Shown here piece after piece: positions 34,674-44,875 of a DNA stretch of 64,000 nucleotides (positions are counted from its first letter, which is position 1; every line of letters starts with the position of its first letter). The notes under the pieces were generated by a model. The model saw nothing but the letters and a program-made list of their open reading frames with translations, was not told the origin of the DNA and made no database searches. Origin of the DNA: JAFKFI01 sp963795435. Its GTDB lineage: Bacteria > Pseudomonadota > Alphaproteobacteria > Acetobacterales > Acetobacteraceae. The stretch spans positions 372,001 to 436,000 of the forward strand of contig CAWCHV010000007.1 of NCBI GenBank assembly GCA_963795435.1, written 5' to 3'. A program made the translations under genes and the position numbers.

Positions 34674-35696
34674 TCAGTGCGAGCGAGGCACCAGGCGGTG
34701 GTACAGGCGGCGCAAAAGCCCCGCCACGCCGGAAGGCATCAGGTACATGAAGGCGATCAGGATGACGCCGTAGATCGCCCCGGGCGCCGCCTTGGAGACC
34801 TGCTCGGCGATGTTCGGGATGAACACGATGAACGCCGCGCCGAAGACCGCTCCGGCGATGGACGCGACACCGCCCACGACCAGCCCGACGAACAGGAAGA
34901 TCGAGACAAACACGGTGAAGCTGTCGGGCGCCACGAATTCGACGGCGATGGCGCTCAGCGCGCCGGCCACGCCGGTGTACATCGCGCTGACGGCGAAGGT
35001 GCGCGTCTTGAGCATGGCGAGATCGATGCCCATCGCCTCGGCGGCGAGCGCGTGATCCCGGATCGCCATCATCGCGCGCCCGATCCGTCCGCGGATCAGG
35101 TTCCAGGCGAACAGGAACAGCAGCGCGGCGACCGCAAGGCTGAACAGGTAAAGCCACTGGTCCGGGTTCAGCGGCAGCCCGAACGGCGCGTCGGGCTTGG
35201 AGATGACGATCCCCTGCACGCCGCCGGTCCAGTCCTCGATCCCCTTGAACTTCAGCAGCTGCGGCACCGCGACGGCGAGCGCGAACGTGGTCAGGGCGAG
35301 ATACAGGCCGGTGAACCGCAGCGCCGGAAAGCCGATGAGGAACCCGACCACCGCGCAAACGATCGCCGCGATCGGCAACGTCGCCCAGTAGGGCACGTCG
35401 AAGTTGGACATGAGGATCGCGGCGGTGTAGGCGCCCACGGCATAGAAGGCGCCATGCCCGAGCGAGATCTGGCCGTTGTAGCCGGTCGCGATGTTGAGGC
35501 CGAGGATCGCCAGCGCGTAGCCCACCAGCATGGTCAGCTGGAACAGATGGTAATTGCTCACCAGGAAGGTGAGGGCGACGGCGCCCGCAAGGACGATCGC
35601 GGTCAGCACGACGGGCAGCGGCCGGGCCCGCGTGGAGGGCTGCGAGCGAATAGTCGAACTGGCTTCCGTGGCCTCGGCCGTGATTTCGCCGCTCAT
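34674..35696 (-). CDS. livM: ABC transporter permease LivM
   Basis: 340 residues. A variable hydrophilic N-terminus (about 1-27) precedes the LivM membrane domain: ILGLNIATGYNGQISLGHGAFYAVGAYTA, ALRFTGLYLALTTFALAV, IRDHALAAEAMGIDLAMLK, and FVGLVVGGVASIAGAVFG. It pairs with LivH to form the inner-membrane channel. It is separated by 4 bases from livH and by 108 bases from the first binding-protein gene. Confidence 0.93.
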   Translation of the reverse strand: MSGEITAEATEASSTIRSQPSTRARPLPVVLTAIVLAGAVALTFLVSNYHLFQLTMLVGYALAILGLNIATGYNGQISLGHGAFYAVGAYTAAILMSNFDVPYWATLPIAAIVCAVVGFLIGFPALRFTGLYLALTTFALAVAVPQLLKFKGIEDWTGGVQGIVISKPDAPFGLPLNPDQWLYLFSLAVAALLFLFAWNLIRGRIGRAMMAIRDHALAAEAMGIDLAMLKTRTFAVSAMYTGVAGALSAIAVEFVAPDSFTVFVSIFLFVGLVVGGVASIAGAVFGAAFIVFIPNIAEQVSKAAPGAIYGVILIAFMYLMPSGVAGLLRRLYHRLVPRSH

Positions 35697-35700
35697 GCTC

Positions 35701-36573
35701 TCACACCCTGCTCATCACGGTCCGACCGAGCAGCCCGCTCGGCTTGACCATCAGCACCGCCACGATGATCACCAGGGCGAGCGTCAGCTTGAGCTCGGTC
35801 CCGACCACGTAGGCGCCGCCCAGATTCTCGATCACGCCCACCGCGAAGCCGCCGATCACGGCACCCAGCGGGTTCTCGATCCCGCCCAGCAACGCGCCGG
35901 CGAAAGCATAGAGCAGCACGCCCGCCATCATGTTGGGGTCGAGGAACACGATCGGGGCGATCATCATGCCGGCGATGGCGCCGATCGCGGCGGCCAGGCC
36001 CCAGCCCAGCGCCAGCATCCAGCCCACCCGCACGCCGACCAGCCGGCTCGATACCGGGTTGTACGCCGCCGCCCGCATCGCCAGCCCGAGGCTGGTGTGG
36101 CGGAAGAAGAGATAGACGCACAGCAGCATGACCAGCGTCACCACCGTCGAGCCGAGCTCGTGGCCCGACAGGAAGCCGCCGAGCAGCGGGGTCGAGCTGT
36201 GGAACGGGCTCGGAAAGGTCTTGATCGTGAAGTCCCAGATCCAGCCGGTCATCGCGTTCACGATCAGCAACAAGCCTATGAACACGCCGACCAATGCGAG
36301 GACGGGCGCGTTGGTCATCGGCCGCATCAATATCCGCTCGATCACCACGCCCATGACGAAGGAGATCACCACCGTCGCGACGAACGACACCCAGTAGGAC
36401 CAGCCGGCCGTGACCATCGTGTAGGCGATGTAGGTGGAGAGCGTCGCCATCTCGCCCTGGGCGAAGTTCACGTGATGCGTCGCCTGGTAGATCATCACCA
36501 GGGCGAGCGCGACACTCGCGTAGATGCCCCCCGTGGCAAGGCCCGAAAGGATCTGGTGGAGTACGCCCTGCAT
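35701..36573 (-). CDS. livH: ABC transporter permease LivH
   Basis: 290 residues from ATG 36573; a longer open frame upstream overlaps livF antisense and is not used. Motifs are LATGGIYASVALALVMIYQATHHVNFAQGEM, MRAAAYNPVSSRLVGVRVGWML and a C-terminal GGFAVGVIENLGGAYVVGTEL. An integral inner-membrane permease, partner of LivM. It starts 19 bases after the livF stop. Confidence 0.93.
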   Translation of the reverse strand: MQGVLHQILSGLATGGIYASVALALVMIYQATHHVNFAQGEMATLSTYIAYTMVTAGWSYWVSFVATVVISFVMGVVIERILMRPMTNAPVLALVGVFIGLLLIVNAMTGWIWDFTIKTFPSPFHSSTPLLGGFLSGHELGSTVVTLVMLLCVYLFFRHTSLGLAMRAAAYNPVSSRLVGVRVGWMLALGWGLAAAIGAIAGMMIAPIVFLDPNMMAGVLLYAFAGALLGGIENPLGAVIGGFAVGVIENLGGAYVVGTELKLTLALVIIVAVLMVKPSGLLGRTVMSRV

Positions 36574-36592
36574 CGTCGCGGCAGCCTTTCTG

Positions 36593-37303
36593 TCAATAGC
36601 CGAGATAGGACCGGCGGAGCGTCTCGTCGTTGCGGATGTCGGCGGCGTTGCCGGAGATGACGATGCGCCCGGTCTCCAGCAGATACGCGCGCGTCGCCAG
36701 CGCCAGCGCCAGATTGGCATTCTGCTCGACCACCAGGACGCTGACCCGCTCCTCCTGGTTGATGCGGGCCAGGATGTCGAAGATGTCCCGCACGATCAGC
36801 GGCGCCAGGCCGAACGAGGGCTCGTCCAGAAGCAAGAGCTTCGGCCTCAGCAGCAGCGCCCGGACGATCGCCAGCATCTGCTGCTCGCCGCCAGACAGGG
36901 TGCCGGCCTGCTGCTTGTAGCGTTCCTTCAGGCGCGGGAAGTAGCCGAACATGCGCTCGAAATCCCCGGCCACGCCGCGATCGGTCCGCGTGTACGCGCC
37001 GAGCTTCATGTTCTCCTCGACGGTCAGCTCCATGAAGGTGCCGCGGCCGTCCGGCACATGGCCGATCTTGCGCCGCACCACGTCCTCGGTCGCGCGGCCC
37101 TCGATGCGCTCGCCAGCGTAGCGGATCTCGCCTTCGGTGCGGACCATGCCGCAGATGGCGCGCAGCGTCGTGGTCTTGCCGGCGCCATTGGCGCCCAGCA
37201 GGGTCGTCACCTCGCCCTCGTCCACGACGAAGCTGATCCCGTGCAGCACATTCGTCTGCCCGTACGCCGCCTTGAGGTCGACGACTTCAAGCAGCGCGGG
37301 CAT
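36593..37303 (-). CDS. livF: ABC transporter ATPase LivF
   Basis: 236 residues. Walker A GANGAGKTT, Q-loop region DGRGTFMELTVEEN, signature LSGGEQQMLAIVRALL and Walker B LLLLDEPSFGLAP. The start is ATG 37303 with GGAGAG upstream, within the last 17 bases of livG; a TTG at 37318 is also in frame. Forms the ATPase heterodimer with LivG. Confidence 0.93.
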   Translation of the reverse strand: MPALLEVVDLKAAYGQTNVLHGISFVVDEGEVTTLLGANGAGKTTTLRAICGMVRTEGEIRYAGERIEGRATEDVVRRKIGHVPDGRGTFMELTVEENMKLGAYTRTDRGVAGDFERMFGYFPRLKERYKQQAGTLSGGEQQMLAIVRALLLRPKLLLLDEPSFGLAPLIVRDIFDILARINQEERVSVLVVEQNANLALALATRAYLLETGRIVISGNAADIRNDETLRRSYLGY

Positions 37304-38099
37304 CTTCGGTCTCTCCAAGATAGGCGCGGATCACCTCCGGCTCGTTGCGCACTTCCTCCGGCGTGCCGTCGGCGATCTTCTGGCCGAACTCCAGCGCCAC
37401 CACCTTGTCCGACACCCGCATCACCAGGCTCATGTGATGCTCGACCAGCAGGATGCTGAGCTTGAACTGCTCGCGGATGGAAACCAGCAGCACCGCCAGT
37501 TCGTCCACCTCGCCGTGATTGAGCCCGCCGGCCGGTTCGTCGAGCAGGAGCAATTTTGGCTCGCTGATCAGCGCCCGCGCCAGCTCGACCCGCTTCTGCG
37601 TGCCGAACGGCAGCGCCGCCACCGTCGCGTCCGCCACATCCTCGAGGTCCAGCAAATGCAGCAGGCGATGGAGCTGCTCGTTCGCCCGGCGCTCCTCCAC
37701 CCGGACGACGGGCAGGCGCAAGGCGTTGCGGATGAACCCCGAATGCGCGAGATGATGGCCGCCGACCAGCACGTTGTCGCGGACGCTGAGGGTGCGGAAC
37801 AGCGCGAGGTTCTGGAAGGTGCGGCCGATGCCGAGGTTGATCAGCTGATGACGCGGGGTGCCGGCGAGCTTGCGGTCCTCGAACAGGATCTCGCCCTCGC
37901 TATAGCGATAGATGCCGCTGATGCAGTTGAACAGCGTGGTCTTGCCGGAGCCGTTCGGTCCGATCAATCCGCAGATCTGCCGCTGGCCGACATCGAATGC
38001 GACGCCGTTGAGTGCGACGACGCCGCCGAAGCGGACGACGACGCCGCGGATCTGGAGCATCGCCGGTCCGAAATCGGCCGCCGTCACGGCCGTGCTCAT
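37287..38099 (-). CDS. livG: ABC transporter ATPase LivG
   Basis: 270 residues. Walker A GPNGSGKTT, Q-loop GIGRTFQNLALF, signature-region LPFGTQKRVELARALI, Walker B LLLLDEPAGGLN and the LivG-type C-terminal extension VVALEFGQKIADGTPEEV. First gene of the livG-F-H-M-K(x6) operon, so the main promoter should lie in the 272-base upstream gap, which holds two pairs of short direct repeats. Confidence 0.93.
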   Translation of the reverse strand: MSTAVTAADFGPAMLQIRGVVVRFGGVVALNGVAFDVGQRQICGLIGPNGSGKTTLFNCISGIYRYSEGEILFEDRKLAGTPRHQLINLGIGRTFQNLALFRTLSVRDNVLVGGHHLAHSGFIRNALRLPVVRVEERRANEQLHRLLHLLDLEDVADATVAALPFGTQKRVELARALISEPKLLLLDEPAGGLNHGEVDELAVLLVSIREQFKLSILLVEHHMSLVMRVSDKVVALEFGQKIADGTPEEVRNEPEVIRAYLGETEDARAA

Positions 38100-38103
38100 G
38101 GCT

Positions 38104-38131
38104 GGCCAACTCGGGGCCGGCCAACTCGGGG
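38104..38131. repeat. 13-bp tandem repeat in the livG leader
   Basis: GGCCAACTCGGGG occurs at 38104-38116 and 38119-38131 (15-base period), immediately before the livG start on the minus strand. It may be slippage or a repeated binding site in the leader. Confidence 0.5.
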
Positions 38132-38275
38132 CACGCGAACCCGAAGTACGGAGACGAAGAACTGACGTGACCTGCTCACGCCAAGAAGGCTTGCCAAGAA
38201 CGTGCTCCCTGATCCCCGGTCGGCACCCGTTCGGGCTGCCAAAAGACGCGCGCCGAACATACGTGGGGCTACTGG

Positions 38276-38301
38276 CAAGTCAAGCAGACCAAGTCAAGCA
38301 G
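38276..38301. repeat. 12-bp tandem repeat upstream of livG
   Basis: CAAGTCAAGCAG at 38276-38287 and 38290-38301 (14-base period). On the minus strand each copy holds TTGACT, a fair -35 box, but no good -10 follows at 17 bases. The rest of the 272-base gap shows no gene. Confidence 0.45.
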
Positions 38302-38371
38302 GCACGGACTAACGCGGATTGCACGACATCCTGCTTCTCTGACAGGCTGCGGGAAGCAACGGAGGCTTGGC

Positions 38372-39217
38372 ATGAAGCCGATCATCGCCGTGATCTCGCC
38401 GGGCAACATGGGCGCGGGCATTGGCGGCCGGCTCGCTGAACACGGTGCCGAAATCCGCACCTGGCTCAGCGGCCGCAGTGCCGCCAGCGCCGAGCGGGCG
38501 CGCCGGGCCGGGATGGCGGCCAGCGACGAGGGCGGCATCGCGGCGGCGCAATTCATTCTCTCGATCGTCCCGCCGGGCGACGCCCTGGCACTAGCCGAGC
38601 GGCTAGCGCCGACGTTGCGGGCCGCCCCGGTCAAGCCCGTCTATATGGATTGCAACGCGGTGAACCCCGAGACCGCGGCGCGCATCGCGGCGGTGGTCGA
38701 GGCGACCGGCTGCCCGTTCATCGACGGCGGCATCATCGGCGGCCCGCCCGCTCCGGGCAGCAAGGGGCCCGCGCTATACGTCTCCGGGCCCGAGGCGAAG
38801 CGCGCCGCCGCGTTGAACCGGCATGGCCTCGACATTCGGGTGCTTGAGGGACCGGTCGGCGCGGCGTCCGCCCTCAAGATGTCGTACGCCGGGATCACCA
38901 AGGGCTTCACCGCCCTCGGCGCCGCGATGGCGCTCGCCGCCACGCGCGCAGGCGCCGCCGAGGCGCTGCACCGCGAACTCGCGGACAGCCAGCCGGCCTT
39001 GCTCGACTGGCTCACCCGGCAGGTTCCACGCATGTATCCGAAGGCGTATCGCTGGGTGGCCGAGATGGAGGCGATCGCCGGCTTCATCGGCGCGCCCGAC
39101 GCAGGGGGCACCATCCTCGACGGCGCCGCCCAACTCTACCGACGGATCGCCGACGACGCGACAGGCGAGCAGCATGACATGAGCGCGCTCGACGCGTTCT
39201 ATCGTGGCACGAAGTAA
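38372..39217 (+). CDS. 6-phosphogluconate dehydrogenase-like NAD(P)-binding protein (DUF1932 type)
   Basis: 281 residues. The N-terminal Rossmann motif is IAVISPGNMGAGIGGRL, followed by CNAVNPETAARIAAVVE and FIDGGIIGGPPAPGSKGP (where the 3-hydroxyisobutyrate family has DAPVSGG). A Lys in SALKMSYAGITKG fits the catalytic position, and the C-terminal helical domain resembles DUF1932. GGAGG precedes ATG 38372. An SDR gene starts 18 bases after its stop. Probably an oxidoreductase in a catabolic pathway; the substrate is unknown. Confidence 0.82.
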   Translation: MKPIIAVISPGNMGAGIGGRLAEHGAEIRTWLSGRSAASAERARRAGMAASDEGGIAAAQFILSIVPPGDALALAERLAPTLRAAPVKPVYMDCNAVNPETAARIAAVVEATGCPFIDGGIIGGPPAPGSKGPALYVSGPEAKRAAALNRHGLDIRVLEGPVGAASALKMSYAGITKGFTALGAAMALAATRAGAAEALHRELADSQPALLDWLTRQVPRMYPKAYRWVAEMEAIAGFIGAPDAGGTILDGAAQLYRRIADDATGEQHDMSALDAFYRGTK

Positions 39218-39235
39218 ACGGGAGGAAGCGCGGGT

Positions 39236-40018
39236 ATGGACATCCGTCTGGACGGCAAGAAGGCCCTCATCACCGGCGGCAGCAAGGGCCTGGGCCTGGC
39301 GATGGCGACGCAGTTCGCCGCCTCCGGCGCCGATGTCGCGATCCTCGCCCGCCGGCCGGAGGTGCTGGAGGAGGCCAAGCGCGGCATCGGCGAGAGCGCG
39401 CGCGGCCGCGTCATCGCGGTCGCCGCCGACGTCTCCAAGGCCGACGAGGTCAAGCGGGCGCATGACGCCGTGGTCGGCCAGCTCGGCCCTGTCGACATCC
39501 TGGTGAACAACGCCGGCACCTCGCAGACCGGCAAATTCGAAGAAATCACCGACGAGGTCTGGCAGGCCGATCTCGACCTCAAGCTGTTCGCCGCGATCCG
39601 CCTCGCGCGGCTGGTGTTCCCCGGCATGAAGCAGCGCCGCTGGGGCCGTATCATCAACGTGCTCAACATCGGCGCCAAGGCGCCCCGCGCGGGCGGCGGG
39701 CCAACGGTGGTGTCGCGCGCCGCCGGCATGGCATTGACAAAAGTGCTCGCGGGCGAAGGCGCGCCGCACAACGTGCTGGTCAACGCCCTGCTGGTCGGTC
39801 TCATCGTCAGCGACCAGTGGGTACGCCGCCACGCCGCCCAGGGCGCCAACGTGCCGTTCGCGGATTTCACCGGCAAGATGGCCGCCAACGTCCCGCTCGG
39901 CCGCATGGGCACGGCGGAGGAATTCGCCAACGTGGCGTGCTTCCTCGCCTCGGACGCCGCCGGTTACGTGACGGGGACCGCGATCAACGTGGATGGGGGG
40001 AGCTCGCCCGTGGTGTGA
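39236..40018 (+). CDS. atypical short-chain dehydrogenase/reductase
   Basis: 260 residues. The coenzyme motif ALITGGSKGLGLAMA, the NNAGTS motif and C-terminal YVTGTAINVDGG are classical SDR. The catalytic tetrad is not: the active-site segment reads RIINVLNIGAKAP then GGGPTVVSRAAGMALTK, so the usual Ser is Asn, the Tyr of YxxxK is Thr and the Lys is Arg. It either uses other residues or binds cofactor without classical chemistry. RBS GGGAGGA precedes ATG 39236. It probably forms an operon with the DUF1932 gene. Confidence 0.85.
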   Translation: MDIRLDGKKALITGGSKGLGLAMATQFAASGADVAILARRPEVLEEAKRGIGESARGRVIAVAADVSKADEVKRAHDAVVGQLGPVDILVNNAGTSQTGKFEEITDEVWQADLDLKLFAAIRLARLVFPGMKQRRWGRIINVLNIGAKAPRAGGGPTVVSRAAGMALTKVLAGEGAPHNVLVNALLVGLIVSDQWVRRHAAQGANVPFADFTGKMAANVPLGRMGTAEEFANVACFLASDAAGYVTGTAINVDGGSSPVV

Positions 40019-40460
40019 CTACGGCGCAGCAAAACCGAACACACCGAAGAATGCGTTCCGGTGATGCGCAAGCCATCCGGTGGGGGCGTCCCCGAGCTTT
40101 CCGGTGAAGGCGGCGCGGTCCAGCGTCGCAAGCTTGTCGAAACGGACGAGCGACGGAACCTTGAGGCCGGTCAACTGCCCGGCCCCGATCGCCGCCATGT
40201 CCGGGGAAGCGGACCAAGACGATCGAGCCGAACGCGAACATCCAGCCGGACTGCTGCACAGTGTCCTCGTCGCGGTAAAGATCGGGTTCGTCCGCCAGCC
40301 ACTCGAACGCACCTCCGGCCTGAGCGACCGCGCTCATGGGCAGGTCGTCGCGATCGGCGACCTGCACCAGCACATGGACCCGCGTGGCCGCCGCAATGCC
40401 CCGGCGGGCCAGTTCTGCCGATATCTGTCCTGCCTCCGCGTCCAGCTCGATGCTCCGCAT
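40019..40460 (-). pseudogene. decayed antitoxin plus PemK/MazF-like toxin
   Basis: The frame from ATG 40460 reads a small antitoxin-like protein (MRSIELDAEAGQISAELARR ... GGAFEWLADEPDLYRDED). With no stop codon it runs into MFAFGSIVLVRFP, a typical PemK/MazF toxin start. A +1 slip in the CCGGGG run at about 40201-40206 moves to the next frame. That frame gives a shortened middle (DMAAIGAGQLTG) and the toxin-like C-terminus LKVPSLVRFDKLATLDRAAF to TAG 40019-40021. The toxin is far shorter than usual (central strands missing). The assignment rests on the motif pattern. Confidence 0.6.
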
Positions 40461-40539
40461 GGCGCCCGCCCCTCGATCCAACGCATATCAATCCACCGCC
40501 CGCGGCATCCTAGCCCGCGGAGCCCAAAAGGAGGAAACC

Positions 40540-41409
40540 ATGACAACACCACAAACGAGATTCCGCGCCCTGGTCGCCGGCGCCGAGCCGGTGCTCGCTC
40601 CGCTCGTGCTCAACCCGCTGATGGCGCGGCTGGCGGAGCAGGCCGGGCATAAGGCGCTGTATCTCGGCGGCGGGTCGATGGGCTACCTGACCTGCTTCAC
40701 CGAGGCCAATCTCTCACTCACCGAGATGGCGCAGCACGCCATCGACATCCGCGCCGCCTGCGACCTGCCGTTGATCCTCGACGGCGCGGCCGGCTGGGGC
40801 GATCCGATGCACATGCGGCGCACCATCGGCATGGCCGAGGCGGCGGGGTTCTGCGCCATCGAGATCGAAGACCAGATCCTGCCCAAGCGCGCACATCACC
40901 ATGTCGGGCTCGAGCACATCGTCGAGCTAGACCTGATGGTGGCCAAGGTCGCCGAGGCGGTGCGGGCGCGGCGCGACGCCGATTTCACCATCATCGCGCG
41001 CACCAACGCGGTCCGCACCCACAACATCGACGAGGCGCTGCGGCGCGGCGAGGCGATGAAGCGCGCCGGGGCCGACATGCTGTTCATGCTGGCGCGCAAG
41101 CCCGAGGACATCCGCCGGATCGCCGAGCGGCTGGAACCGCCGTTCATGTACATGCTCTCGGGCGGCGGTTTTTCGTCGTTGCAAATCCCGGTCCCCGAGC
41201 TGATGCGGATGGGCTATCGGCTGTTCGTCGACCCGGTGACGCCATTGCTGGCGATGCACCGCGTATTGAAGCAGTCCTACGCGGCGCTGGCGGCGATGCG
41301 GCCCGATCCCACCATCGGATCGGAAGCGCACCAGGAGCAGGAGGCAATGCATGAGAGCATCGACCTGGAGGCGTTGCTGGCGATCGAGCGGCGCACGGTC
41401 GAACGCTGA
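40540..41409 (+). CDS. isocitrate lyase/PEP mutase superfamily enzyme
   Basis: 289 residues. The start is ATG 40540 with a near-perfect AAAAGGAGGAAACC leader; the longer frame upstream is shadow. Motifs are ALYLGGGSMGYLT, Mg-binding LILDGAAGWGD, IEIEDQILPKRAHHH and TIIARTNAV. The PK(K/R)CGH loop of isocitrate lyases is PKRAHHH here, so the catalytic Cys is absent. Oxaloacetate decarboxylase, dimethylmalate lyase or carboxyphosphonoenolpyruvate mutase-type activity remain possible. It stands alone between two remnants. Confidence 0.88.
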   Translation: MTTPQTRFRALVAGAEPVLAPLVLNPLMARLAEQAGHKALYLGGGSMGYLTCFTEANLSLTEMAQHAIDIRAACDLPLILDGAAGWGDPMHMRRTIGMAEAAGFCAIEIEDQILPKRAHHHVGLEHIVELDLMVAKVAEAVRARRDADFTIIARTNAVRTHNIDEALRRGEAMKRAGADMLFMLARKPEDIRRIAERLEPPFMYMLSGGGFSSLQIPVPELMRMGYRLFVDPVTPLLAMHRVLKQSYAALAAMRPDPTIGSEAHQEQEAMHESIDLEALLAIERRTVER

Positions 41410-41440
41410 ATAAGGCGCTCCCGTTGTCGGCAGCGGCGGG

Positions 41441-41781
41441 TCGCGCCTGGAAGCGATCGCGTCAGATCGCAACGGCCAGACGCATGCCCCAGCGAGCCCG
41501 CGTGTACTCGCGTCGATGGCTGGAGATCCGGTGCAGCGTATGGCGGCCCAGGTTGGCGTCAGCCGCCCGATGATCCGGAGCTGGCAACGGCGCTTCGACT
41601 GAAGCAGGCGTGGACGGTCTGCTGCGCGGCAAGACGCGCAAGCCTGGTAAGTCGCCGATCGCAGCCGAGACTGTGGCGCGCGCGGTGGCGCTGGCCTGCG
41701 CCGATCCGCCGCATCAGGCAACGCACTGAACGTGTCGGGCGATGGCCGGAGCCGTCGGCGTCTCGCTCAGTTCCTCCTGAC
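41441..41781 (+). mobile_element. IS630-family transposase remnant
   Basis: The N-terminal part of an IS630-type transposase in decayed frames: SRLEAIASDRNGQTH, then the helix-turn-helix MAAQVGVSRPMIRSWQRRFD. After a frameshift (near 41600) come AGVDGLLRGKTRKPGKSP and ACADPPHQATH-stop-TCRAMAGAVGVSLSS. In the usual sequence ATHWT the Trp codon has become TGA. The catalytic DDE part is missing, cut off where the GNAT gene ends. No terminal inverted repeats or target duplication are visible. This fills the 357-base gap after the PEP-mutase-like gene. Confidence 0.7.
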
Positions 41782-42291
41782 ACTCTGGTACAGCAACATC
41801 GCGTGCCCGCCCTGCACGAAGCCCCCGGCCTCGCTCATGCCGATGCCGCCCAGCACGGTGCGGGAGGCGAAATTGCTCTCGCGCGCCACCGCGACGATGC
41901 GTTCGAGCCCGGCACGGTCATGGCCGAACCGCAACGCCGCCCCGGCGGCCTCGCGCGCCAGGCCGCGGCCCTGCGCCTCGGGCCAGAACGCGAAGCGCAA
42001 CGCGACGCCGCGCCCATCGGGCCGCTGCATCAAGCCGGCCAGTCCGAGGAAAGCGGGGGGATGCGCGCCGCCCGGCGCCTCCCGCACGCTCCACATCCCA
42101 TAGCCGCGCGCTGCCCAGAACGCGATGTCCTCGGCCAGTTCGTCCGCCGCTCGCGCCGGGGTCCGCACGCCGCCCAGCATGATGGCGAACACGCGGGGGT
42201 CGGCCTTGAGCAATTGCAAATCCGCCAGATCAGGCCCCGCGACCGGGCTCATGGCGAGCCGCGCCGTGCGCAGGAGCCAGGTCGGATTCAT
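41767..42291 (-). CDS. GNAT acetyltransferase (RimJ/RimL-like)
   Basis: 174 residues. The LRTARLAMSPV start is typical of RimJ/RimL-type enzymes; acetyl-CoA-binding segment is RFAFWPEAQGRGLAREAAGAAL (Q/RxxGxG/A-like), followed by ARESNFASRTVLGGIGM. It acetylates an N-terminus or small amine; the substrate is unknown. It starts 27 bases after ettA stops, so may be co-transcribed. Its 3' end overlaps the IS630 remnant by 15 bases. Confidence 0.85.
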   Translation of the reverse strand: MNPTWLLRTARLAMSPVAGPDLADLQLLKADPRVFAIMLGGVRTPARAADELAEDIAFWAARGYGMWSVREAPGGAHPPAFLGLAGLMQRPDGRGVALRFAFWPEAQGRGLAREAAGAALRFGHDRAGLERIVAVARESNFASRTVLGGIGMSEAGGFVQGGHAMLLYQSVRRN

Positions 42292-42318
42292 CTCGGAGGT
42301 CCGGCATGTCCGGCCGCC

Positions 42319-43998
<1,680 letters not shown>

Positions 43999-44083
43999 CG
44001 GCGGGCGGGCTCCGGAAGGGAATGGGGACGGGTTGTAGGTGTGGCCTGGGCCCCCGGCAACCAAGGGGCGGGCGGGAATTCGC

Positions 44084-44875
44084 CTATTTCGGCGCCTGGA
44101 GGGCGATCCCGTACGCGGCGTAGATGCGCGCGATGGTGCCGTCGGCCGAGAGTTGATCGATGGCGTCGTCGATCGCGCGCTTCAGCTTCTCGTCGGGCTT
44201 GAGCATGCCGACCGAAACGTTCCAGCTGAGTTCGGGCTCGATGTCGTCGAGCTTGAACACCCGCAGGGGCCGATCGGGGTGCTTCATGTTGTAGTAGCCG
44301 GCGGCGGCGGGCGCGACGGCGGCCGCGCTGACCTCTCCCTCTGCGACCGCCTGGAGCATCTCGTCCTCGAAGCCGAAGGTGGAGGTCGGCACGCCGCGCT
44401 GGTTCAGCTTCATCGCCGTCACCGACCCGACCTGGACGGCGACGCGGGAGGCGGCATCGAGCCCGCCGGACGAGGTCAATCGGCTTTCCGGCGGGACGGC
44501 GAGGACCACGCCGGTGTGATAATAGGGCTTCGAGAGGGTGAGCCCGATCTCGGCGGCGGCGCCTGCGTCGGCGATGGTGTCGAGCGCTATGTCGCAGTCG
44601 GAGCGGCGGATCTGGACCGGTCCGATGATCCACACGGGGACAAGCGCGACATCGAGGCGCTGGGCGATGGCGCGGCCGAGATCGATCTGAAAGCCCGGCG
44701 GCGTGGCCCGCCGGCTGGAGAAGGGCAGCGCATTGGGGTGCGCGCACAGTCCGAGACCGCCCCGGGCGCGCACCGAATCGAGCGAACGCGCGCCGGCGGG
44801 CGCGACCATCGCCGCGACCGCCAGCGTCGCCGCCGACAGCAGGGAAAGCCGCCTCGCCGCCTTGCATTCACTCAT
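44084..44875 (-). CDS. XoxJ/MxaJ-like periplasmic binding protein
   Basis: 263 residues with signal peptide (LSLLSAATLAVAAMVAPAGA). The mature part is an SBP_bac_3-type fold: LGLCAHPNALPFSSR near the N-terminus, GFQIDLGRAIAQRLDVAL, SDCDIALDTIADAG and LTLSKPYYHTGVVL. This is the PQQ-dehydrogenase-associated MxaJ/XoxJ family, thought to help mature or bind the dehydrogenase. The start overlaps the cytochrome c stop by 8 bases. Third gene of the dehydrogenase operon. Confidence 0.85.
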   Translation of the reverse strand: MSECKAARRLSLLSAATLAVAAMVAPAGARSLDSVRARGGLGLCAHPNALPFSSRRATPPGFQIDLGRAIAQRLDVALVPVWIIGPVQIRRSDCDIALDTIADAGAAAEIGLTLSKPYYHTGVVLAVPPESRLTSSGGLDAASRVAVQVGSVTAMKLNQRGVPTSTFGFEDEMLQAVAEGEVSAAAVAPAAAGYYNMKHPDRPLRVFKLDDIEPELSWNVSVGMLKPDEKLKRAIDDAIDQLSADGTIARIYAAYGIALQAPK

